Source: Monosporascus cannonballus
Taxonomy: Eukaryota > Ascomycota > Sordariomycetes > Xylariales
Assembly (NCBI GenBank): GCA_004154925.1
Contig: QJNS01000011.1
Span: 434,001-498,000, forward strand
Length of the DNA stretch: 64,000 nt
Direction of reading: 5' to 3'
Of the stretch, positions 11,319 through 22,600 are shown piece by piece. The notes below the pieces were generated by a model. The model had not been told where the DNA came from. It was given only the letters and a program-made list of their open reading frames with translations, and did no database searches. How positions within the stretch are numbered: the stretch's first letter is position 1; each line of letters starts with the position of its first letter. The translations under genes and the position numbers were made by a program.

Positions 11319-11741
11319 ATTACGAAATATACGATTTATAATTAGTGCGGAATTTATTTAATAAAATGGCTTATTAAAAGCTTTAATATAAATCTTATGG
11401 AAAATATATAATTTTAAATAAAAAACTGGTGATATTTTTATTTTAAAACGGACAATATAACGTTAAAAAAGCTGTTGTACACGTTATATAAAGCTGGGAA
11501 AATAATTTCCAAATCCTTGCTCAAAAAGATCGTGAAAATTATATCCAATAGGTTAAAAAAGATGATCGAAAATGACGGTAATATGAGCGATTATTAATAA
11601 CAAAGTGACTAGTTAGATTATATAGTTTTTAGGCTAATTTTATATAGGAATCTATTTCGGGACCACTAATCCAATAGAGTTGAATTGTTAGAAAAAACCG
11701 GGGCGAGTATCGCACTAACTGCAATAATCCCTGTTAGAGTG
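11319..11741 (+). pseudogene. Tc1/mariner-like transposase, C-terminal part, and 3' transposon end
   Basis: This continues the transposase split by A0. The frame joins exactly across the insertion once one TSD copy is removed. A block corresponding to the Tc1 motif KW-SPDLNPIENLW lies at about 11,370-11,410, now IKWLIKSFNINLMENI followed by a stop. The catalytic Glu is GAA 11,400-11,402, 36 codons after the second Asp, so the active site is D35E. The C-terminus at about 11,470-11,597 (ISKSLLKKIVKIISNRLKKM, ending at TAA 11,595-11,597) is hardly RIP-mutated. The transposon appears to end at 11,741, followed by the TA target (11,742-11,743). The sequence after TA is the tail of an LTR. Confidence 0.75.
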
Positions 11742-11747
11742 TAGTTG

Positions 11748-12145
11748 TGTGACGGCTAGGCGGTTTAACCAACTATTAAACCTTAGTCGTATGAGTTTAT
11801 GTTAGCAGGAGTATCGTGGGAATTTAAGCAATGGATATAGTAATCGTATTACGTTTTTTAATACATGGTTTATTGTAAATGATTGGTATTGATAAGTATT
11901 GCAGGTTGAAGCTATCTAAATTATGGAAATAATAAGCATATATATCTTGATTTTTTTATTACTGTTTATTTCTGTTTAGCAAAGCTTTGCTGAGCGGTTG
12001 CTTAATGCTACTTAATCGTGTTTAATTATGTTTAATCGTGCTTAGTTAAGATTTGCTGAGTACTAATTACGTAACTTTGAATTAACGTAACTTTGTAATC
12101 TTGGCTGGACCGTTTTCGCAGGCCCAGCTAATTTGGGTTGTAATA
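11748..12145 (-). repeat. 3' LTR of A2 (U3 type II)
   Basis: Shown as its reverse complement on the plus strand, it begins TGTGACGGCTAGG and ends GGGTTGTAATA, the RIP form of TGTAACA. The first about 110 bp (the element's outer edge) is little mutated. U3 type II carries AAACGGTC (as GACCGTTTT on the plus strand at about 12,108-12,115) at offset 31-38 from the sense start. Confidence 0.9.
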
Positions 12146-12213
12146 TGATTTCCTTTTTTTCCAAATTTTGGTTTTAAGATTTTTCTTTTTTTGATAAGCC
12201 CTTTTCCTTTAAA

Positions 12214-12810
12214 ATGTCGATTCGCGTTATTAAAAACCGTCGTTTGGTTTTTTCGTTCACCATATAACGTCAAAATCTGCTTTTTATTTTTGACGATTTT
12301 AATTTTGAAGTTATGCCGTATTCCTTATGTTTTTTTAACGGCTGGAAGTATGAAACGATAGAGAATGTTTCCAAATGTAAGGCGTATATTAAACGTAGCT
12401 GTTTCTGTGATAGTAATGGCGTTCCCTTATTTTTCTTAAAGAATATTTGTGCCGAAAATTAACGTTTAAAACGTAAGGAGATATTTGCGGAGAAACGTTT
12501 CCTGGAATTACAAAAACGTTATTAACAAGAAATAAACGAAGTTATTGCGCGGCTAATCCGTTTTCGAAAATAAAAAATATTTTTTTGTTCGAAAGGGATT
12601 AAAATGGCATAATAAGAATTATGGTTGCTGGAAGAGCTGGAGGAGCAAAAGTGTTGGAAGTAGGAATAGTTGGAGACCGCCGTTGCGGCTGCTACGTTAG
12701 CGCAGGTTGCAGTCGATTGGCCTGATATTCCGGTTATTGATTGGTTAATTGTTAATTGGGATGCGCCCGTTATTGCTGGTGAAAATTTTTTAATAGGCGT
12801 TAGGCGTTAA
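12214..12810 (+). pseudogene. Antisense accessory gene (aORF) of A2, best-preserved copy
   Basis: A single frame of 199 codons runs from ATG 12,214 to TAA 12,808-12,810 on the strand opposite to pol. It is broken only by eight TAA/TAG codons, each explained by one C-to-T change in a Gln codon. The N-terminus is basic (MSIRVIKNRR) and is followed by an FNFEVMPYSLCFF block. Next comes GVPLFFLKNICAEN, then a charged coiled-coil rich in Lys, Arg, Glu and Gln including LIRFRKQKIFF, and LEELEEQKCW. The C-terminus contains DWPDIPVIDW and NWDAPVIAGENFLIGVRR. It ends 11 bp into the pol reading frame, tail to tail. No family is recognised. It could be a DNA- or RNA-binding or regulatory protein, but only the basic coiled-coil supports that. 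Confidence 0.75.
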
Positions 12811-12878
12811 TGAGATTTTTGGCGGGTTTCTAGGTGTTTTCGCAATCTGGGTGCTTTTTCCATTTAATTAGGTATTAA

Positions 12879-13253
12879 TGTGACGGCTATGCGGTTTAAC
12901 CAACTATTAAACCTTAAGTCGACAGGTTTATGTTAGCAGGAGTATCGTGGGAATCTGAGCAATAAATACAGTATTATGTCACATTTCGTAATTCCAAGGG
13001 TGCCTTGGGTAACGATATTATATTGCAAACTAAAATCATCTAAACTATGGAATTAATAAACATATATATCCTTTTCCTTTTTGGCTTAATTACTTATAAT
13101 TATGCTGTTAATAGTAATCACGATTATTTGGGATTACTTTTAATTACTAATAATTAATGGCTTAGTAGTAATTACCGTTACGTAACCTAGGAAGTGGCCC
13201 GTATATTTCCTGCCTAACCGTTTCTTAAGACCGGAGCTTATCGGATCGTAATA
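12879..13253 (-). repeat. 3' LTR of A1 (U3 type I)
   Basis: On the plus strand it begins TGTGACGGCTATG and ends GGATCGTAATA, the mutated form of TCGTAACA. The left about 130 bp is nearly RIP-free; the rest is moderately mutated. Confidence 0.92.
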
Positions 13254-13345
13254 CGATTTTCGCCTTCCTTAAATTTTGCCTTCAAAAATTTTTTTTTTCG
13301 TTTAGTAAGTATCCCTTTTTTTTGCTTTTAATTATATCGTTTTGC

Positions 13346-13951
13346 ATTTCCAAAATTCGTCGCGTTCCCCGTTCTTTTACTATTCGTTATGCTAACTTTA
13401 GAAAAGCCTTTAACGAATTTGGTTATAAAATTATGCTTTGCTTTTAGTGTTTTTCGAAAAATATAAGGTGTAAAATGATGGAAAACGTTTTAAGATATAA
13501 GGAATATATTAATTAAGGTCCATCCTGTAATAATACCGGCGTACCTATTTTTTTCTTACAAAATATTCGTCGCGAATATTAACGTTTAGAACGCGAAAAA
13601 GCGTTTAACGAAAAGCGATTATTAAAGCTTATACGGTTTTATCTTAAAGCTTAACGCAAATATCAGGAAAAGATAAATAAAGCTTTTTTCCGTCTTATTC
13701 GTTTACGTAAACAAAAAGCGTTAGTTCGTTCGAAAAGTATTACCATGGTATAACGTAAATTCCAATCGTTAAACGAACTAAAAAAACAAAAACGTCGGGA
13801 ATAAAAACAGTTAAAGGTTACCGTTGCGGCTGTTACGTCAGTACATATCGCGACCAATTAGCCCGATATCCCGGCTACCGACTGGTCGGCCGTTAATTAG
13901 GACGCACCCGTCGTTATTAATTAAAGTTTTTTAACAGGTATTAGGCGCTAA
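13346..13951 (+). pseudogene. Antisense accessory gene (aORF) of A1
   Basis: A frame of about 202 codons is homologous to the A2 copy. It shares KIMLCF, GVPIFFLQNI, a coiled-coil with RLIRLRKQKA, then PDIPATDWSAVN and FLTGIRR before the TAA at 13,949-13,951. The start ATG of A2 aligns with ATT here. In-frame stops sit at Gln and Trp positions. There is no net frameshift relative to A2, so coding periodicity was kept until RIP. Confidence 0.7.
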
Positions 13952-16900
13952 TAAGGTTTTTAGCAGGTTCCCAAATATTTTCGGAATCTGGGTATTTTTT
14001 CTATTTAATCAAGTACTAAATAAATCCGTTTTATTTTCGTATATCGAAAGTTTTCTCCATTTCGTATATTTGATCGTTTTTTACTTCCATATCGTCCTAT
14101 GCCGTATATATTTTAATTATATATACTGTTAACTTAAATAAAAAACATAAAAAATTAAATGGAATTTAATTTTTAATGGAAATTTTAATTAATAATTATT
14201 TTCTGAAATTTTTTAACGATTTTATATGGACCGATATATTTAAAATCGAATTTTTTGTTATGTCGTTTTATTTAAATATTTTTAATAACGAGGAAAACCA
14301 TTTTCCCCTTTTCGAAAATTAATCCTTTTAACTTTTTCGAGTTATAATATTTGCTTATTTAATTACGTACGAATTTTAATTTTAATTTTATTTCTTATTG
14401 TAATTATCGTAATTATTTTAACGTATAAATTGTTTTAATATTAATTAAACCATCGTTATATATTTTTTTATAAATTTTTAAAATAAAACCACAATTTGCG
14501 TTTGTAAATATTATTTTGATATTTGTTAATAATTAATATTATAAATTAATTATACGATTAGTAATTTTTTAACTTAATTATTTTGTTCGTATTTAATATA
14601 ATATTGTAAGTAAATTTCCAAGGATTAATTTATTCGTTTTATTTATTTATTTATTTATATTTAAATATATTAAATAATTTATAATTTAGGCCGATTTATA
14701 TTATAAGGCTTTACCAAAATTTTAATACAAATATTAATCCTTTATTTAATATAATTTCCATTAATAATTCGTATATATTGAAAATATATTTAAAAAAATG
14801 TATGCTAGTTATTTAATGTTTATATCGTTATAATATGGTAAAAAGTAAGAATATTTCGTAAATCGGTCGACGATTACGAAAATATTATCGTAATATATTC
14901 TTAAAATTAAATATTTTAACATAAAAAGCCTAATAATAAAGTCGAATATAATTAAATATTATAGTTATTTTATGACTGGTAATAACTATAATTTTCTGTA
15001 TGGCTTATGTCGTTAAGTCTTTATTTTAACATAAATATTATATTGCCATATAATTTTTTATATTATTAATTTTATTTTAAAAAAAATATATGCGTTAAAG
15101 TTGCTTTAAGATTTTAGGAATCTTTGAATATTTATATAATTAATATTAATATATTTTTTTCTAAATCTTTGTAGTATTTTTTTAGAAATTATATTTTATC
15201 TGTTTTTTGGTCCTTTAGAAAATTTTTATTATATTATTAAATTCTTTAATATATATTAAAAGGTACTGCCCGAATTATTGCATTCTGTCGTAAACGTAAA
15301 TATTCTTTTATGATAATATCGAAAATCGTATAACTAATTTTAACTAATTTCTTTTTAAAATGTGATTACTTACTTAAAGCATTTATTTTGCCGTTTTTTG
15401 AACCTTTTTTATATATAATAACGAAATTAAAATTTGCCAATTTTTTCGCGTAACGAAACTATCGTTCTATAAATTCCTTAATCGTAATAAATCGGATAAG
15501 AATTTAATAATCCGTATAAACCTTAACTTAATACAAATTTCCCTTTAGGAAATACCAAAATTTTCGAAATGCCATAATTATAACTATAAATTCCTTATTT
15601 GGGATACCGAAATTAAATTCGGTTCCTTTTAATTTGTACGAAAAAACTGCAATAAAATGCAATTTATCTTAATTATCTTGCTATCCGATTATTACGCTTA
15701 ATACGTAATCCGAAATATCGGTTTTTAATTTTACGGAGCAATTTAAATTATACATAATTAGTATTAATTTGCTAATAATCGCATCCTTAATATTTCGAAA
15801 TGCTTTTTTCGTATCTGGCATTTATTTAAATTCTTTTTTTTTGTAAAATTCATTAGAGATATAGTTATTTTGTTAAATTTTCGAATAAATTTCCTCTAAT
15901 AATTAGGAAATCCAAAAAATACCTATACCTTTTTAACTATTGTTTACGTTTACCATTTTATAACTATAGCAATTTTCTTAAAGTTTATCTTAATATATCT
16001 TAAAATAATAATATATTCCAGATATTTCATTTTTTGTATATGGAATTAACTTTTTTTTGCGTTAACAAATAACCTTACGTCTTATAAAACTTAAAGAATT
16101 TTATAAACGTATTTTACGTATATTTTTGGGGTTTTTAAAAAATAAAAATATCGTCAAGATAATAAATAACGACAATATCAAAATATTTTCGTAATACGTA
16201 ATTAAATATTCGCTAAAAGGTTATTAATACGTTCGTAAATCTTATTAATATAACCAAATATTTAAATAGTTCGTATTTCGCGTTAAAAGCTATTTTTTAT
16301 TCGTATTTTTTTAATCCTTATAAAATTAGATTTATTTTTAAAATTAAATGTTATAAACCATTTAATTCTATAAAGTCGGTTTTTTATTTCCGTAATTAGG
16401 GATAATAATATTTAATCCTTAATAATAACGTTATTTAATTATTGATAATTAATTATAAGTCGTAATTTTTTATTTCTTTTGATACGAAAAATATTAAATA
16501 TTCTGATAATAATTTAGAAAGTCGAATTTATTTTTTATAGCCGATTTTTTAGGTATTCCCTAAAAATATAAAGTTTATTTCCGCTAAAGTTATAAATAAA
16601 GTAAAGCTTTATCGAAAATCCTTTTTAAGGATTATTTCGTAATCTTATTCGCTATATTTTAATAATTTCGTATTTAGCTTTTTCTTAAAAAACTGCTTAT
16701 ATTTGTAGTATTACGGTAATGTATTAATTAATTTTTTTAATTTTTGGGCTATTAGTTTTATTATTTTAAATCGTTATTTAATTATTTTAATTTTGCTTTA
16801 ATAATAATAACAATACGGTATATTTTTCTTTAATATTTATTTTCTTTTTTATGTTTTATTCTTTTAAATAATAAAATATTTATTATATCCTTATATTTAT

Positions 16901-19237
16901 ATTCGTCGCCATTATCGGTTAAAAATTAAATTCTTAATTTCTTTTTTCTTATTTATTAATAAAAAATAAAACGAATTTTATTTGGCTAATTCCGCTATTA
17001 ATTAAAATTTCGTACTGGCGTATCCATAATAATCTTAAGATCATATCGTAATTTGTAAATAAAATAATATTAAAATTAACTATTTAATATTATCTTTTAA
17101 TAAAAATTTCGAAATAATTAATTTCATATATAATTTTTTCGTTATCGTAAACGAATTCCTAATATTCGATATTTGTTGTTATATAGGGTTTTAATTTATA
17201 TCTTTATAATAATTTAAATTTATTGACCATGTTTGGTATAACATAATTCTTGCCTAAAGTTCCGTAATCCATTATTGCAATATACCAATATATTCCGATT
17301 CGTATATCCAAAATAATAAGGTCGTTAATATCTTTTATCGTCGTGTTTAAAGCCTTTTTTGAAAGTTCCCTTTAATTTTTTTAAGTTTCGTTATTTTGCG
17401 ACTTTTTTATAAATAACCTTTTTTTTTAATTCCTGTTGGAATTTATTAAGCCTTATTTATATTTTTTAACGTATTAAACTATTATATTTATCGTTATTGC
17501 CGGCATATTATTCCTTTAAGATATATTAATTATTCCTAATTTTTTTATAATTTCTTTCTTTATCGAATAAACTTTTTTTTATATTTGTAACTGCATCTTA
17601 TTATACGTTATCCTGGTTATCGTTCCAAAAATCTCCTGTAAATTATCGTATTTCTTCCTTAATGGTTTTTTTTCTAGGGATCCGTAATAAATACTAATTA
17701 AAAATAAAAATTCGTAATAATTGTCTGGCAGTATTTTTTTACCGTACGCTAGATTAATTCCTTTTCTATTTAATAATTATATTATTTATAATAATAAAAG
17801 GGGTTTTTTTACAGGTATTATTTTTTTAGGCCAGCTTTTTATTTCGGCTAACTGCTGGATATTTTTGGGGGTTATGGTTCGAAAATGTCGATATCATTAC
17901 TTATTGTCCTTATTATTTCCGGTACGATTTGGAAAGTCGAATCCTTTATAGTACATACGGGTAATTCGTTTGTAAATATGTTATTTTTATTTTTCGTAAT
18001 CGGGATATTTTCGTCGTCGACAATATATTGCGTACATTTTGCCGTATCGATCGGGAATTCCAGGACAAATTCTTTCTATTTAATTCTAATATTCGCGTAA
18101 TTATTTTTATAATATTTCTTATTATGCTTACAATACCTGCTAAATTAGCCTTTTGGCTTTTTGTATTTTTTTTCAAATTTCTTGTCGTAATAATCCTTAT
18201 TGGACCTTTTGTCGTAAACTTGATATATATTTGACCTGGATTATGTTAATGGTTTTGCTATCGTTTCCTTAATTATTTCTGGATTATCCCTTCGGTATAA
18301 GCATTTAATTATCTTTTCGTGGTTTTTTAGGTTTTTTGTATTTATAAGTTTATATCCCGTTTTGCCGTAATTAAAGCACTTAATCTGGCTTTAATTTTAT
18401 CTATGGGTAACGCCGAATTCCATAAGTCCTGGCGTCGTTTCGTAAGAAATAAAAAGTATATTTCGTTTTTTTCTTTAGTCAAATTTGTTATATTCTAAGT
18501 ATAAAATATATTATTTTCTTTTTTTATTATTTTTTAAACTGTCGATTATTAATCTTAATTGTTTTTATAATATACCGGTTTAAAGTAATTAATCGTTTAA
18601 TGTAAATAATTTTATCCTTTATATTATTTTTTAACCTTTTATAAAATATATCGATAAAGGCGTTAGCCTTATTATCTCCTTATCCTGTCTTAATTATAAA
18701 ACTTTTGAAAATTACGGCGTATTTGGACGTAAGTTTTTTTTATTAAAATTGCAAAAGTTTCTAGGCCGTAAATTATTTTTTATCCGGATTGCCGAAACTA
18801 TTACGTATTTTATTTTCGAAATTGATATAAAGTAAAAAAATCTTATTAATAAAATCTTTTTTATCCGGTTTTCGTATTTTTAAAAGAATTTTCATAATAG
18901 TTTTAAATTAATTAACCGTATTTTTTGTTAAATATATTTTTATTGCTAAAATCATATTTGTTAAATTATTAAGATATAGGAAACAAAGGTAAATTTATGT
19001 CTAAATTAAAAAGGTTTAAAAATTATCTTTTTTATCGTAAGGTTCCGGCTTTTTGGGCTTTATGCAGGCGAAAAAGGTTTAGGTATATAGCGTAACCTTA
19101 AATTGTCGTATTTTTTTTAGTTTCCGAATTCGAGTTTAAAGCTGTTAAATAAGGGTTTTTTAAATGCTGGTCGATATTTTGACAATATTAAATATTGTTT
19201 AAAATGTAACGGTATTATTAAGTAAAAGTTTGTAATA
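13950..19237 (-). pseudogene. A1 gag-pol remnant
   Basis: Read on the minus strand, the order from high to low coordinates is gag, zinc knuckle, protease, RT, RNase H, integrase and chromodomain. The 17,690-18,240 stretch keeps some fortuitously open short frames on both strands, but these overlap the gag-protease junction and are not separate genes. The RT YLNDI-type site, which on the plus strand reads as a (T)ATCGTCAAGATAA word, lies near 16,150. No part is translatable end to end. Confidence 0.78.
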
Positions 19238-19612
19238 TATAACGGCTATACGATTTAACTAATTATTAAACCTTAAGTTAACAAATTTATGTTAATAAAA
19301 GTATCGTAGAAATTTAAGCAATAAATACAGTAATATATTACGTTTTGTAATTCTAAGGGTACCGTAGGTAACGATATTATATTATAAGTTGAAATTATTT
19401 AAATTATGGAATTAATAAGCGTATATATCTTTTTCCTTTTTGGCTTAATTACTTGTGATTACGCCGTTGGTGGTAATTACGATTACTTGGGATTACCTTT
19501 GATCACTAATGATCACTGGCTTGGCAGTGATTACCGTCACGTGCCCCAGGAGGTGGCCCGTATGCTTCCTGCCTGACCGTTTCTTGAGACCGGAGCTTGT
19601 CGAATCGTAACA
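19238..19612 (-). repeat. 5' LTR of A1 (U3 type I), RIP-free outer half
   Basis: The inner half (19,238-19,430) is AT-rich and mutated. The outer about 170 bp (19,440-19,612) is GC-balanced, with TGATCACT words and the AAACGGTC box (as GACCGTTTC). The change happens within one LTR. Confidence 0.92.
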
Positions 19613-19617
19613 ATTAA

Positions 19618-22600
19618 GTAAGTCTGTTTTGTTTTCGTATATCGAAGATTTTTTTCATTTTATATATTTGTTTATCTTTTATTTTTAAATTGTTTTGTAC
19701 CATATACACTTTAATTATGTTTGTTATTAATTCGAATAAGGAATCGTAAAAAATTGGATGGAATTTAACTTTTGGCGAAAATTCCAGTTGGTAATTATTT
19801 TTTAATATTTTCTTGCCAATTTTATATGGACTGATATATTTGAAATTAAATTTTTTTTATTCGGTTTTTTTGTCTGAATATTTCTGGTAACGAGGAAAAT
19901 TATTTTCCTTTTTTCGAAAGTTAATTTTTTTAATTCTTTTTGATTATGATATTTGGTTATTTAATTCCGTACGAATTCTAATTTTATTTTTATTTTTTGA
20001 TATAATTGTCGTAATTATTTTAACGTAAAAATTGTTTTAATATTAATTAAACCGTTATCGTATATTTTTCTATAAACTTTTTGGGATAAAACGAAAGTTT
20101 GCATTTATAAGTATTATGTTAATACTTTTGTAATAATTGGTATTATAAGTTAATTATGCGATTCGTAATTTTTTAACTTAATTATTTAATTTATAATTAG
20201 TATAATATCGTAAATCTATTTTTAAAATTTGGTTTATTTATTTTATATATTTGTTTGTTTAAGGTTTAAATGCGTTAAATAATTTGTGGTTTAGGCCGAT
20301 TTGTGTTATAAAGCTTTGTTACAATTTAAATATGAAAGTTAATTTTTAATGTAATATGATTTTTATTGGTAATCCGTATATGTTGAAAATGTATTTGAAA
20401 AAAATATATACCAGTTATTCGGCGTTTATGTTCTTATAATATGGTAAGAAATAGGAAAACTTCGTAAATCGATTAACGATTACGAAAATGTTATCGTAAT
20501 ATATTTTTGTAACTGGATTTTTTGACATAAGAAATTTGGTAATAAAGTTGAATATAACTGAATAATATAGGTATTTTGTAATTAATAATAATTGTAATTT
20601 TCCGTATACCTTTTGTCGTCGTAGCTTTGTTCTGGCGCAAATATTGTATTATCGTATAATTTTCTGTACCGTTATTTTTATTTTAAGAAAAGAATATATA
20701 CGTTAAAGTTGCTTTAAGGTTTTGTAAATCCCCGGATGTCCGTATTGCTAATATTTATATATTTTTCCTATTAGATATTTTTGATATTTTTTAAAAATTT
20801 GTATTTTATTTGTTTTTTGGATTTTTAAAAAATTATTATTATATTTTTAAATTCGGTAATATATATTAAAAAGGACTGCCCGAATCGTCGTAATTTATCG
20901 TAAGCATAAATATTGTTTTATAGTAATATTAAAAAATATGTAATTAATTTTAATTAATATTCTTTCGAAATTTAATCGCTTATTTAAGGTATTTACTTTA
21001 TTATTTTTTAATTTCTTTTTATAGGTAATAACGAAGTTAAAGTTCGTTAATTTTTCTGCGTAACGAAATTATTGTCCTATAAGTTCCTTAGTTATAATAA
21101 ATTGGGTAAAATTTTAATAATCCGTATATATCTTAATTTAATATAAATTTCACTTTAAGAAATATTTAAACTTTCGAAATGCCATAATAATAGCCGTAAA
21201 TTCCTTATTTAAAATGTTATAATTAAATTCGGCTTTTTTAATTTGTACGAAAAAAATATAATAAGTTATAATTTACCTTAATTATTTCGTTATTTAATTA
21301 TTACGCTTAACGCGTAATTTAAAATATCGGTTTTTAGTTTAACACGGCGGTTTAAATCGTATATAATTAGTATTAATTTCTTAGTAATTGTATTCTTAAT
21401 ATTTTAAAATATCTTTTCCGTTTTTGGCGTTTATTTAAATTCTTTTTTTTTCCGTAAGATTCGTTAAAGGTATAATTATTTTGCTTAAGTTTCGAATAAA
21501 TTTCCTATAATAATTAACGAATTTAAGGAATGCTTATATTTTTTTAATTATCGTTAATATTTATTATTTCATAATTATCAAGATTTTTCAAGGTTTATTT
21601 TCATATATTTTAAGGTAATAATATATTCCAGATATTTTATTTTTTATATATGGAATTAATTTTTTTATATTAATAAGTGACTTTGCATTTTAAAAAACTT
21701 AAAAAAATTTATGAACCTATTTTGCACATGTTTTTTTCGTTTTTAAAAAAATAAGAATATCGTCGAAATAATAAACGACGAAAATATTAAGGTATTTTTT
21801 TGATACGGAATTAATTATTTGCTAAAAAGTTATTAGTACGTTCGTAAATCCTATTAATATAATTAAATATTTAAATAATCCGTATTTCGTTTTAAAAGTT
21901 ATTTTTTATTTATGCTTTTTTTAAGTTTAATAAAATTATATCCATTTTTAAAATCGAACGTTATAAATTATTTAATTCCGTAAAGTCGGTCTTTTATTTC
22001 CGTAATTAAAGGTAATAGCATTTAATTCTTAATAATAATATTGTTTAATTATTAATAATTAATTATAAAGCGCAATTCTTTTTTTATGTTAGTACGGAAA
22101 ATATTAAATATTTTATTGGTAATTTCGAAAATCGGATTTATTTTTTTATAGTTAATTTTCCCAATATTTTTAAAAGTACGTAATTCGTTTTTGTTAAGGT
22201 TATAAATAAAGTAAAATTTCGTCGAAAAATCTTTTTAAAAATTATTTCATAATTTTATTTGCTATATTTTAATAATTTCGTCTTAAGTTTTTTTCTAAAA
22301 AAATGCTTATAGTTATGGTATTATAATAACATATTCATTAAATTTTCTGAATTTTAGGGCTATTATTTTTGTTTTACATCGTTATTTAATTACATTAATT
22401 TTACTTTAATAATAATAACGATACGTCGTATTTTTCTTTAATATTTACTTTTTTTGTATTTTATTTTTTTTTTGGGTAGTAAGGTTTTTGTCGTGTTTTT
22501 ATACCTGTATTTGTCGCCATTATCGATCAAATATTAAGATTTTAATTTTTTTTATTTATTAATAAGGAATAAAACGAATTTTATTTAGCTAGTTTTACCG

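Larger units (their letters stand above)
12879..19612 (-). mobile_element. Gypsy chromovirus A1, complete with TSD, nested in A2
   Basis: The 6,734-bp element has identical 5-bp duplications ATTAA (12,874-12,878 and 19,613-19,617) and two 375-bp LTRs with type I U3. It splits the A2 chromodomain just before YLIKW. On the minus strand it contains gag (FGNPDKK-type motif near 18,770-18,830, zinc knuckle near 18,330-18,380), protease, RT, RNase H, integrase and chromodomain (about 13,960-14,050), all with dense RIP-type stops. The interior is much more AT-rich than the two outer LTR edges. Confidence 0.93.

Noticed and set aside
17721..18234. Cluster of short overlapping frames rich in Phe and Ile, resembling membrane proteins
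   Set aside because: Antisense or shadow frames of RIP-mutated gag-pol in A1; AT-rich DNA generates hydrophobic codons. The same region is closed in the sister copies.
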